NCBI GenBank assembly: GCA_017555465.1
Contig: JAFZGH010000035.1
Coordinates: 1-22,127 of the forward strand
Length of the DNA stretch: 22,127 nucleotides
Origin: Akkermansia sp.
GTDB lineage: Bacteria; Verrucomicrobiota; Verrucomicrobiia; Verrucomicrobiales; Akkermansiaceae
Direction: 5' to 3'
A program made the translations under genes and the position numbers. Position 1 is the stretch's first letter. Each line of letters opens with the position of its first letter. A model generated the notes under the pieces. The model ran no database searches. It was not told the DNA's origin and saw only the letters and a list, made by a program, of their open reading frames with translations. Of the stretch, positions 1 through 7,459 are shown in pieces.

Positions 1-1339
1 CCGCGCGGTCAATGTGCGCGCGGGTGTTGATGCGCTCGGTGAGCAGGGCGTAATAAAGCGGGTTTGTTTCGAGCCCTTCGGAGATGAGTCCGATGCCGAT
101 GGCGCCGCCGGCATTGCCTGCCATGTTCTCCAGCAATGCGGCGCCGCCATACAAGCCGTGGTTGCCGCCAAAGTTGAGCAGCTCGCACCACACGTGCGGG
201 CGGTTCTGGTAGCTGCGCTGAATGTTGTGGCCGGGGGTCATGTCCTTATCCAGCGCAAGGATGATGGTGTGTGCCGGATCGGTACCGGCCAGGAGGTCCC
301 GGTGCGGGTTGTGCCCCCAGGCCTGGATGAGCCAGGTGGAACCGGGCGCGGCGCTGAGCATGGCGCTCTGCACGGCCATGGCCGCCGGGGTGAGCGGGGT
401 TTTCCCGGTGTTGCCCCCCTCGTGGAACAGGTCGCCACCGAAGAATTTTCCCTGGTAGCCGTATACTTCATTGATGTGCTTGTACCAGAGGCTGGCCAGG
501 CGCGGGAAGTCCTCTGCGGTGGGTTGCAGCACGGCGGGGCGGTTGTAGTGCGCGCACCACTTGCCCTGGGGGATAATCCAGCCCTTTATTTTATCATGGG
601 GCATATCGTGCGGCAGAAAGCCCACATAGCCCTGCAGCACCGGTTCCATGCCCAGCTCGCGCATGCGTTTGACAAGGAAGCGCCCGAGCCTGGCTTCGTT
701 TTTGATGATGATGGGACTCACCGGGCCGCCTTCGCCTTCCAGATTGCCCATGTTCCACCAGGCCGCATAGGCGGGGTTGGGGATGAATGCGGCAATTTTA
801 TCACGGGGGTAGCCGATATCTCGCAGGAAACCCTGCCACACCTGCTCGAGCCCCGCGGTGACGAGGGCGTGTGTGTAGCCCGCCAGTGCGAGGCGGTCCA
901 GTTCCTGCTCCCAGCGGGCAAAGTCCCAGTGGGTGGCGGTGTAGCTCAGGGTGCAGTAGTTATAGGCGTAATTGAAGGGCAGGGCCTCGGGAATCGTGAT
1001 GGGCGAGTCGGGCAGGATGAATCTGGACGCGGAGGTATTGTCTCCATTCCAGGAGAGGTGAATGCTGGCCAGTTTACGCAGGTAATAGCCGTAGCCGCGG
1101 ATGCATTCGTGCACGGTAGCGGCGGTAATGTGGAGCTTGCCATCCCTTGCCGTGAGGCGCGCCTGCTTGTGCCCGGGTTCGAGACTGAAGCTGACCTTGC
1201 CGGAGAAGTCTGGCGTGACGCGGTTGACCAGTTCCAGTGCGGGCTGTACGCTGGCTGAACTGGCAGGCAGAGACGCGGCAAGCAGCGCCGGGATGGTGCT
1301 GCCTGCTGCGAAAATAGCCGTTATGCTATTCAAATTCAT
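1..1339 (-). CDS. Alpha-N-acetylglucosaminidase, GH89 family (3' end beyond window)
   Basis: Exo-glycosidase predicted to remove terminal alpha-linked N-acetylglucosamine, as found on mucin O-glycans and heparan sulfate. About 446 residues are visible from ATG 1339; the frame stays open through position 1, so the C-terminus is missing. Residues 1-30 are hydrophobic and end in a plausible A-x-A-like signal peptidase site (SSA-SVQ), but the n-region has no Lys/Arg, so export is likely rather than certain. Family landmarks seen: AYNYCTLSYT (125-134) with the following DFARWEQELDRLAL, FFGGDLFHEGGN (299-310), WCELLNFGGNHGLYG (384-398) and ISEGLETNP (419-427). By alignment from memory with human NAGLU and the clostridial GH89 enzyme, E307 should be the acid/base and E421 the nucleophile. 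It starts 9 bp after the pseudopilin gene, so is probably co-transcribed with the secretion genes. The family call is firm; the exact substrate is inferred. Confidence 0.93.
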   Translation of the reverse strand, partial: MNLNSITAIFAAGSTIPALLAASLPASSASVQPALELVNRVTPDFSGKVSFSLEPGHKQARLTARDGKLHITAATVHECIRGYGYYLRKLASIHLSWNGDNTSASRFILPDSPITIPEALPFNYAYNYCTLSYTATHWDFARWEQELDRLALAGYTHALVTAGLEQVWQGFLRDIGYPRDKIAAFIPNPAYAAWWNMGNLEGEGGPVSPIIIKNEARLGRFLVKRMRELGMEPVLQGYVGFLPHDMPHDKIKGWIIPQGKWCAHYNRPAVLQPTAEDFPRLASLWYKHINEVYGYQGKFFGGDLFHEGGNTGKTPLTPAAMAVQSAMLSAAPGSTWLIQAWGHNPHRDLLAGTDPAHTIILALDKDMTPGHNIQRSYQNRPHVWCELLNFGGNHGLYGGAALLENMAGNAGGAIGIGLISEGLETNPLYYALLTERINTRAHIDRA

Positions 1340-1348
1340 GGTAATGAC

Positions 1349-1969
1349 TTATAAGAGCTTTATGTTGGAAACGTTGTCGTCGTTTTCCGGGTTCTTGTTG
1401 GTGCTGTCACCCTGGCCGTCGGCACCCTGGGAGAAGATATCGAAATCGGCATTGATGCCTTCGCCCACTTTGCCTTTTTCATCCTCGGCCTCGCAGCCCA
1501 GACGGTAGCGGTAGGGCTTGCCCCACGGGTCGAGGACGACGAGTACCTTGCGGCGGCCCTTTTCCTTGGTGCGGATGTTGACTCGCAGCACGGGAATGCC
1601 TTCGCCCTGTTCTGCGGCCTTGGGGTTGCGGATGATGTTGAAGGTGGGGCAATATGGCATGCGGGTTACGCCGTTTTCATCATCGGGCTCGCCGTCGTTG
1701 TTGTAGTCGCAGGAGAGCGCGCAGTACATGATGTTGGAGCTTTCCTCATCGCCTCTGCCGAAGGGGAGCGTACCGCCGTTGTCGGTGCGGTATTCATTCA
1801 TGCATGCTTCCAGAAGCTGAATTTCGGTCTCAGCTTTCTTGACGAGCTTGCGATTCTGGTAGCTGCCTACGGCTGTCCACATGCCAGCCGCCAGCATGGC
1901 CAGCACGGCAACGCCGATGAGGATTTCAACGAGGGTGAAGCCCTTATGGCCTGTACGGGTCAGTTTCAT
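1349..1969 (-). CDS. Type II secretion GspG-like major pseudopilin
   Basis: Pseudopilin of 206 residues, predicted to assemble into the periplasmic pseudopilus of a type II secretion or type IV pilus-like machine. It has a textbook class III leader: a short basic stretch, cleavage G10|F11, Glu at +5 (E15), then a hydrophobic helix to about residue 29. DPWGKPYRYR (147-156) matches the conserved GspG C-terminal region, and DIFSQGADG (177-185) matches its terminal loop, so GspG rather than a minor pseudopilin. It is longer than typical GspG (about 140-150 residues) because of a central insertion with C83, C87, C107 and an Asp-rich segment (88-100). It lies 18 bp downstream of the GspF gene and 9 bp upstream of the GH89 gene. 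No Shine-Dalgarno is visible. No prepilin peptidase is encoded in the window. Confidence 0.9.
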   Translation of the reverse strand: MKLTRTGHKGFTLVEILIGVAVLAMLAAGMWTAVGSYQNRKLVKKAETEIQLLEACMNEYRTDNGGTLPFGRGDEESSNIMYCALSCDYNNDGEPDDENGVTRMPYCPTFNIIRNPKAAEQGEGIPVLRVNIRTKEKGRRKVLVVLDPWGKPYRYRLGCEAEDEKGKVGEGINADFDIFSQGADGQGDSTNKNPENDDNVSNIKLL

Positions 1970-1987
1970 GCTTGGGAGGGAGTGGGG

Positions 1988-3271
1988 TTACACGTTCTTG
2001 ATGATTTCCATCATCGGCATGAACATGGCCAGCACAATGCTGCCCACCACAATGGCCAGGAACACAATCATGAGCGGTTCAAGCATGGCGGTGAGGGCGG
2101 TTACAGTGTTGTCCACTTCTTCATCATACACTTCAGCCACTTTCATGAGCATGTCCGGCAACTGACCGGTTTCTTCACCCACGTCCACCATGGAAATCAT
2201 CATGGGCGGGAATACGTTGCAGGCGCTCATCGGGGTCACGATGGATTCACCCTCGCGTACGGAATCGTGAATCTTGGTCACGGCATCTGCCACCACCACG
2301 TTGCCTGCCGTATCGCGGGTAATCATGAGTGCCTGCAGAATCGGCACACCGGAGGAAACGAGGGTGCCAAAGGTGCGGGAGAAGCGCGCCACGGCGCTCA
2401 CCTTGGTCAGGTCGCCGATCTTGGGCATCTTCAGCATCATGGCGTCCACCGCGCGGCCACCCTTGGGGGTGCGCTTCCAGATGGCAACACCCACGATGCC
2501 TGCGATGACAAATCCGAGGAAGAGTACGGCGTTGGGGACGAAGGGAATCACATCATCTGCCATGCAGTTGTCAGAGAAGTTGAAGACGAACTCGGAGAGA
2601 GCAGGCAGTTCCATGTTCTGGCCTTCGAACATTTCCTTGAACTTGGGTACAATTACCAGCATGAGGAAAACGAGAATGCCCACGGCAATAATCATGATGA
2701 TGGTGGGGTACACCATGGCAGACACAATCTTGGAACGCAGACGATTGGCTTTTTCCTGGTATTCGGCCAGACGGTTGAGCACGACTTCAAGCACACCGCC
2801 GATTTCACCAGCTTTCACCATGTTCACAAACAGCTTGTTGAACATCTTGGGATAAGCGGAAAGGGCTTCGGAGAATGTGGAACCGCCCTGTACGGATTCC
2901 CCCAGTGCCACGATGGTAGCGCGCAGGTTCGGGTTGGGTTCCTGCTTGCTGAGCACGTTGAGACTCTGCAGCAGGGGGAGGCCTGCGTCAATCAGCGTGG
3001 CAAGCTGGCGCGTGAACACCATCAGTTCCTTCTGCTTCACGGATGCTCCGGCTTTGCCCTTGGCGCCGCCTTCGCTTTTCTTTTTGCCCTTAGCTGCTTT
3101 CTTTTCGGCTTTCTTTACGGCAGACGGACCGCCCTTGGATTCCTCGCATTCGCGCACGAGAAGCCCCTGGGCGCGCACCATTTCCATGGCGGCAATCTTG
3201 TTGTCAGCTGTTACAAAGCCTGTTTTTTCAGCGCCGTTCTGGTCGAGCGCGGTGTATTTGAAATTAGGCAT
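1988..3271 (-). CDS. Type II secretion / type IV pilus inner-membrane platform protein (GspF/PilC family)
   Basis: Polytopic platform protein of 427 residues that links the cytoplasmic ATPase to pseudopilin assembly. After a short N-terminal region (1-45) comes a Lys/Ala/Gly-rich linker (about 46-80), then two GspF domains, the first starting at VKQKELMVFTRQLATLIDAG and the second around FSRTFGTLVSSGVPILQAL (297-315). Hydrophobic segments lie at about 186-209, 245-265 and 400-420, the usual three-helix pattern. The family phrases GVPILQAL and VGEETGQLPDML are present. Length is close to the usual 400-410. It sits between the downstream ATPase gene (73 bp gap) and the pseudopilin gene (18 bp gap), in the same order as gspE-gspF-gspG operons. 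ATG 3271 has no Shine-Dalgarno. Confidence 0.94.
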   Translation of the reverse strand: MPNFKYTALDQNGAEKTGFVTADNKIAAMEMVRAQGLLVRECEESKGGPSAVKKAEKKAAKGKKKSEGGAKGKAGASVKQKELMVFTRQLATLIDAGLPLLQSLNVLSKQEPNPNLRATIVALGESVQGGSTFSEALSAYPKMFNKLFVNMVKAGEIGGVLEVVLNRLAEYQEKANRLRSKIVSAMVYPTIIMIIAVGILVFLMLVIVPKFKEMFEGQNMELPALSEFVFNFSDNCMADDVIPFVPNAVLFLGFVIAGIVGVAIWKRTPKGGRAVDAMMLKMPKIGDLTKVSAVARFSRTFGTLVSSGVPILQALMITRDTAGNVVVADAVTKIHDSVREGESIVTPMSACNVFPPMMISMVDVGEETGQLPDMLMKVAEVYDEEVDNTVTALTAMLEPLMIVFLAIVVGSIVLAMFMPMMEIIKNV

Positions 3272-3344
3272 AGTGTTGAGTAAGTTAAAAGGAAAATGTT
3301 GTTATGGTAAGAGAATAGCAGATGTGCGGTGCTGCGTCAAGCCA

Positions 3345-5012
3345 TTAGGTATACTTGAGCACCTCTTCGATGGTGGTGTTACCTTCAAAGATATTCTGGA
3401 TGCCGTCTTCGCGCAGGGTGGTCATACCAAGTTCGATGGCTTTCTGCTTCAGAACGATGGAGGGAACATTCTGCGTGATGAGCTCTTTGATGGGGTCGGA
3501 CACGTTCAGTAGCTCGTGAATACCCTTGCGGCCCTTGTAGCCGGTGTTGGAGCACTTGTCGCAGCGGGCGCCGGTGTAGAATTGCTGGCTGCCGATGAGC
3601 TGCGGGTTGATGCCGAGCTGGCTGAGCAGCGAATTGGACGGACGGTAGGGGGTCTTGCAGTACGGGCAAATGGTACGCACCAGACGCTGACCCAGCACGC
3701 CCAGCAGGGTGGCGGCCAGCAGGAAGGGTTGCACGCCCATATCTACGAAACGAGTCACGGCGCCGGCGGCGTCATTCGTGTGCAGGGTGGAGAGCACAAG
3801 GTGACCCGTCAGAGCAGCCTGAATGGCAATCTGGGCGGTGTCCTGGTCTCGAATTTCGCCCACCAGAATGCGGTCCGGATCCTGACGCAGGAAAGCACGC
3901 AGCACGCGTGGGAAGGTCACGCCGATGGCTTCATTGATGGGAACCTGCACAATACCGTCGATGTCGTATTCCACCGGGTCTTCTGCGGTGAGCAGCTTGG
4001 AATCAACGGTGTTCACCTCGCGCAATGCAGCATAGAGCGTGGTGGTTTTACCTGAACCCGTGGGGCCCGTCACCACGAAGATGCCGTTGGGCTTGTTCAC
4101 CGTATCGATGATGTATTCGTGCAGGTGGGGGGAGAGGTTCAGGTTATCGAGGTTGAGGCTCACGCTGTTGCGGTCAAGTACACGCATTACCACGGATTCA
4201 CCGTACTGGGTGGGCAGTGAGTTCACACGCATATCCACGCCGGCGTCGCCTACTTTCATCACGATGCGGCCGTCCTGCGGTACTCGGCGTTCGGCAATGT
4301 TCATGCCGGCCATCACCTTTACGCGGGAGATAACCGAGTTGGCCAGATGCACAGGGGGCGGGGCCATTTCGTACAGAGCACCGTCCACACGGTAGCGAAT
4401 CTTGAATTCGGTTTCAAACGGCTCCAGGTGAATATCGGAGGCCTTTTCCTTAATGGCCTGCATAATCACCAGGTTCACAAACTTGATAACCGGGGCGGCG
4501 TTGGCTTCCTCTGCGCCATCGTTGCTGCCCACGTTCATGGTGTCCAGCTCGGCCAGAAGGTCTCCCATGGCGGCTTCTGCACCACCATAGCATTCGGTGA
4601 TGCGGGCGCGTACTTCGTAATCGGCTGCTACATACAGGTAGATATCCAGCCCGGTGGCTACGCGCAGGTCATCGACCGTCTGCGGGTTCAGCGGGTCTTC
4701 CAGGCACACGTAAAGGCCTTCCCCCTCCCGGTATTCGATGGGCAGCGCGCCATGCAGGCGGGCCAGCCCGGCGGGCAGCATGTCGAGAACATTCTGGGGA
4801 GGAGTGAAGTCTGCCAGAGAGATGTACTGGGCGCCCACTTCCATGGCAATGACATTCCAGAAATCTTCCGGGGCGCTGATGATGCCGAAATCAATCAGCG
4901 TTTCCCACAATTCCTTACCACTGTTGGACATTTCGTCCGCAATATCCTTGGCAACGGAACGCTCCAGCATGCCGTTGTTGATGAAGACATCAATTGCAAC
5001 CTCGTTGTTCAT
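3345..5012 (-). CDS. Secretion/pilus assembly ATPase, GspE/PilB family (second of two)
   Basis: Cytoplasmic hexameric motor ATPase of 555 residues. An N-terminal MshEN/T2SSE-N-like region (about 1-150) is followed by the bilobed motor: ASDIHLEPFE (191-200), RVPQDGRI (243-250), Walker A GPTGSGKT (316-323), Asp box LTAEDPVEY (341-349), Walker B ILVGEIRD (382-389) and the His box LSTLHTND (407-414). A complete tetracysteine zinc site is visible (C449, C452, C484, C487), as in PilB/GspE proteins. All motifs needed for ATP hydrolysis are intact. It follows the first ATPase gene by 30 bp and precedes the platform gene. Start ATG 5012 is the only good candidate. Whether it serves a type II secretion system or a pilus cannot be told from the sequence alone; the GspG-like pseudopilin favours secretion. 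Confidence 0.94.
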   Translation of the reverse strand: MNNEVAIDVFINNGMLERSVAKDIADEMSNSGKELWETLIDFGIISAPEDFWNVIAMEVGAQYISLADFTPPQNVLDMLPAGLARLHGALPIEYREGEGLYVCLEDPLNPQTVDDLRVATGLDIYLYVAADYEVRARITECYGGAEAAMGDLLAELDTMNVGSNDGAEEANAAPVIKFVNLVIMQAIKEKASDIHLEPFETEFKIRYRVDGALYEMAPPPVHLANSVISRVKVMAGMNIAERRVPQDGRIVMKVGDAGVDMRVNSLPTQYGESVVMRVLDRNSVSLNLDNLNLSPHLHEYIIDTVNKPNGIFVVTGPTGSGKTTTLYAALREVNTVDSKLLTAEDPVEYDIDGIVQVPINEAIGVTFPRVLRAFLRQDPDRILVGEIRDQDTAQIAIQAALTGHLVLSTLHTNDAAGAVTRFVDMGVQPFLLAATLLGVLGQRLVRTICPYCKTPYRPSNSLLSQLGINPQLIGSQQFYTGARCDKCSNTGYKGRKGIHELLNVSDPIKELITQNVPSIVLKQKAIELGMTTLREDGIQNIFEGNTTIEEVLKYT

Positions 5013-5042
5013 ATGTGTAGTAATCTGGTGTGGTGTGGGAAA

Positions 5043-6665
5043 TTAGCTGGCGTCGCCGGTGGTGACGCGGATGATTTCTTCAGCAGAGGTGAGACCGGCA
5101 AGCACCTTGCGGATACCGTCCTCGCGCAAGGTACGCATGCCGAGTTCACGGGCTCGCTTGCGCAGCTGGGCAGAGGTCAGGTTAGAGTTGATGAGTCCGC
5201 GGACATCATCCGTGACTTCGAAGATTTCGAAGATGCCGAGACGGCCCTTCATGCCCTTGCCGCGGCAGCGGTCGCAGCCCATCGGGTTGGGCACTTTCAC
5301 CGGACGGTTGATGTCGATACCCAGTGTGGTGGCTTGTTTGGCAGTGAGTTGCCCGTCAATCTTGCAGGAGCAGAGGCTGCGGCAGAGACGCTGGGCCATG
5401 ATGGCACGCACGGCAGAGGCAATCAGGAATCGGTCCACGCCCATATCGGCCAGACGAGCCACGGAGGAGGGTGCGTCATTGGTGTGCAGGGTGGAAAGAA
5501 CGAGGTGACCCGTCATGGCGGCCTGAATGGCGATGGCGGCAGTCTCCCCGTCTCGAATTTCACCAATCATGATGATGTTCGGGGCCTGGCGCAGCATGGC
5601 GCGCAGGGCTGCGGCGAAAGTCATGCCGATTTCGGAGCGGATCATCACTTGGTTGATACCGCTCATTTCGTATTCCACCGGGTCTTCTGCGGTGATAATC
5701 TTCTTGTCCGGGCGGTTCAGGTAGTTCAGGCAGGCGTAGAGGGTGGTGGTCTTACCGGAACCGGTGGGGCCGGTTACAAGAATCACGCCGTCGGGCAGGG
5801 TGACCAGGCGGTCGAAGGTGGCTTCGTCATCAGAAAGGAAACCGAGCTGCGGCAGACCCAGCGCCAGGGCGGATTTGTCCAGGATACGCATCACGACGGA
5901 TTCGCCGTGGTTGGTGGGCACGGTGCTCACACGGAGGTCAATGTGCACCCCGTCCCGCAGATCCATTTCGATACGGCCGTCCTGCGGTACACGCTTTTCG
6001 GCAATGCTCATGGAGGAGCTCATCACCTTCAGACGCGCCACAATGGGGCCGAGAAGCTTTTTGGGATGGTTGGCAACTTCCACCAGACGACCGTCTACGC
6101 GGAATCGGATGCGCACGCGGTCTTCCATTGGCTCGATGTGAATATCCGAAGCTCGCATTTCATGAGCTTCATTGAACATGTTGTCCACCAGCTCAATGAT
6201 GGGGCCTTCCGTATCTCCCTTGGCGTATTCTTTCTTTTCCGGGTAATATTTGTCCAGAGCCTTGGCGAGCTGCGGCTCACTGGTGACAAAGAAGCTGACA
6301 TCGCGCCCCAGGAATTGCGGCAGACTGTCCATAGTCTGCATGTCGAAGGGGTCGATGATTGCGACCTGCAGAGAGAACCCGTCATCGCCCAGCGGCATGA
6401 AACGAACTCGGCGTGCCAGCTCACCCTTGACGGTGGCAATGATGGCCGGGTCGATTTCAAATGACGTGACATCCACATATTCCAGACCGGAGTTAGTGGC
6501 AGCAATTTGTGCAATGTATTCGTGGGTAAGATATTTGTTTTCAATGAGATAATCGATGATGTTATCCAGCGGGGAGAGCTGCATGCGGATAGAATCGAGG
6601 GTCATCTCATCAATTGCCCCGGCTTCTACCAGGAGCTGCAGGAGAAAGTCTTCGTTCGAGTACAC
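5043..6665 (-). CDS. Secretion/pilus assembly ATPase, GspE/PilB family (first of two)
   Basis: Second GspE/PilB-type ATPase, 540 residues, first gene of the run. Motifs: ASDIHIEPME (172-181), RVPQDGRI (225-232), Walker A GPTGSGKT (299-306), ITAEDPVEY (324-332), Walker B-like IIMIGEIRD (364-372) and LSTLHTND (390-397). It differs from its neighbour just before Walker B, where the usual RQDPD reads RQAPN, and in the zinc site, which has three N-terminal cysteines (C428, C432, C434) plus C464 and C467 in place of two CxxC pairs. The start is a GTG at 6665; no in-frame ATG lies upstream within the leader, and a promoter (6723-6751) places transcription start about 50 bp upstream. The two ATPases are clearly homologous but not near-identical, so this is an old duplication or two specialised motors. 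Confidence 0.93.
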   Translation of the reverse strand: MYSNEDFLLQLLVEAGAIDEMTLDSIRMQLSPLDNIIDYLIENKYLTHEYIAQIAATNSGLEYVDVTSFEIDPAIIATVKGELARRVRFMPLGDDGFSLQVAIIDPFDMQTMDSLPQFLGRDVSFFVTSEPQLAKALDKYYPEKKEYAKGDTEGPIIELVDNMFNEAHEMRASDIHIEPMEDRVRIRFRVDGRLVEVANHPKKLLGPIVARLKVMSSSMSIAEKRVPQDGRIEMDLRDGVHIDLRVSTVPTNHGESVVMRILDKSALALGLPQLGFLSDDEATFDRLVTLPDGVILVTGPTGSGKTTTLYACLNYLNRPDKKIITAEDPVEYEMSGINQVMIRSEIGMTFAAALRAMLRQAPNIIMIGEIRDGETAAIAIQAAMTGHLVLSTLHTNDAPSSVARLADMGVDRFLIASAVRAIMAQRLCRSLCSCKIDGQLTAKQATTLGIDINRPVKVPNPMGCDRCRGKGMKGRLGIFEIFEVTDDVRGLINSNLTSAQLRKRARELGMRTLREDGIRKVLAGLTSAEEIIRVTTGDAS

Positions 6666-6722
6666 GGAAGTAAGAAGGTGGAGTGAATAACGCGTTATGA
6701 GCGCAAACTGCGCCTGTTCTGC

Positions 6723-6751
6723 AGTCTACACCAAATGCGCAGGCTCGTCAA
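6723..6751 (-). promoter_or_regulatory. Promoter of the secretion operon
   Basis: Read on the minus strand: -35 TTGACG (6746-6751), a 17-bp spacer, and -10 TAGACT (6723-6728). It points into the first ATPase gene with a predicted leader of about 50 nt. It is divergent from the promoter at 6824-6852. Confidence 0.6.
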
Positions 6752-6823
6752 TCACGCAGTTGCTTCTTTGTGTCTTTTTTTTGAGGAAATGGCAGAAAGT
6801 ATCCTGGGATTACGGGATTTTGC

Positions 6824-6852
6824 TTGCTGCTGGAGGGCTAATGTGCTATAAG
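6824..6852 (+). promoter_or_regulatory. Promoter of the small exported protein gene
   Basis: -35 TTGCTG (6824-6829), 17-bp spacer, -10 TATAAG (6847-6852). Predicted transcription start near 6859, only about 6 nt before ATG 6865, which rules out the longer upstream start at 6697 if this promoter is used. Confidence 0.5.
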
Positions 6853-6864
6853 CCCTGCGTCATC

Positions 6865-7362
6865 ATGAAAAATGCTCTAATCAACTCTGTCTTTGCTGTT
6901 ATGCTGCTGTGTTCTCCAGGTTTTGCGGGGGCTGTTCATGCAGAGACTGCAGAGGAGTCGATTTCCGCGGCTGCTACACAGGCCATGGCTGCTGCCAATG
7001 CGGGCGCAGAGCGTCTGGCGGAATTGCTGGTGCAGGTGGAGGATGCTTCCAGTGCTGCTGCTTTGCTGCCTCAGATAGAAGCTGCGCTGGAAAGTATCCG
7101 CATGGTGGATGAAAAAGCTTTTGCAGAGGATGACGAGGAAATGGTGGCCGCAGAGTTCATCAATGACTGGTACCTGCTGGTGGAGGATGAAGTGGCGCGC
7201 CTGATGGACGCTGGCTTTTACGGTAATGAGCAGCTTAGAAGGCTGCTGGATGCCCCTGATGCGGCGGACGAAGCATTTGATAAACCTGCTTTGCGTACCC
7301 CGGCAGCGGCCGAAGCTCCTGCTCAGGAGGCCGCCACAGAGTCTCTTCTGCCGCGCAGATAG
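6865..7362 (+). CDS. Small exported Ala/Glu-rich protein, function unknown
   Basis: I do not recognise a family. From ATG 6865 the product has 165 residues, beginning with a clear Sec signal peptide: MKN, a hydrophobic core to about residue 20, and an AVHA|ET cleavage site near residue 26. The mature part is small, acidic and Ala/Glu-rich, with helical-looking stretches (for example about 29-80), and ends in an Ala/Pro-rich tail with a terminal RR. An upstream in-frame start at 6697 would give 221 residues, but it would lie before the promoter and hide the signal peptide, so I chose 6865. It is divergent from the secretion operon and 97 bp upstream of hisS, which has its own promoter. Probably periplasmic or secreted. 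Confidence 0.75.
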   Translation: MKNALINSVFAVMLLCSPGFAGAVHAETAEESISAAATQAMAAANAGAERLAELLVQVEDASSAAALLPQIEAALESIRMVDEKAFAEDDEEMVAAEFINDWYLLVEDEVARLMDAGFYGNEQLRRLLDAPDAADEAFDKPALRTPAAAEAPAQEAATESLLPRR

Positions 7363-7396
7363 CCCCGGTTTCCTGCCTTGCTGCCTTTCTCTGCGC

Positions 7397-7424
7397 TTGC
7401 CAAGTGTGGAAAATCGGTTATAAT
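7397..7424 (+). promoter_or_regulatory. hisS promoter
   Basis: -35 TTGCCA (7397-7402), 16-bp spacer, perfect -10 TATAAT (7419-7424). Predicted transcription start near 7431, giving a leader of roughly 29 nt before ATG 7460. Confidence 0.75.
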
Positions 7425-7459
7425 ACGGCGCGTAACACCACTTTTACGTATATACGATT

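Noticed and set aside
14..1258. 414-codon plus-strand open frame
   Set aside because: It is antisense to a convincing GH89 enzyme; the protein has no recognisable motifs and mirrors the GC-rich third positions of the true gene.
1946..3283. 445-codon plus-strand frame, His/Gly-rich
   Set aside because: Shadow of the GspF-like gene; extreme His content is typical of antisense reading of Met/Val-rich membrane protein codons.
4347..6464. 705-codon plus-strand frame across both ATPase genes
   Set aside because: Antisense to two ATPases with complete motifs; it spans their intergenic gap, which makes a real gene even less likely.
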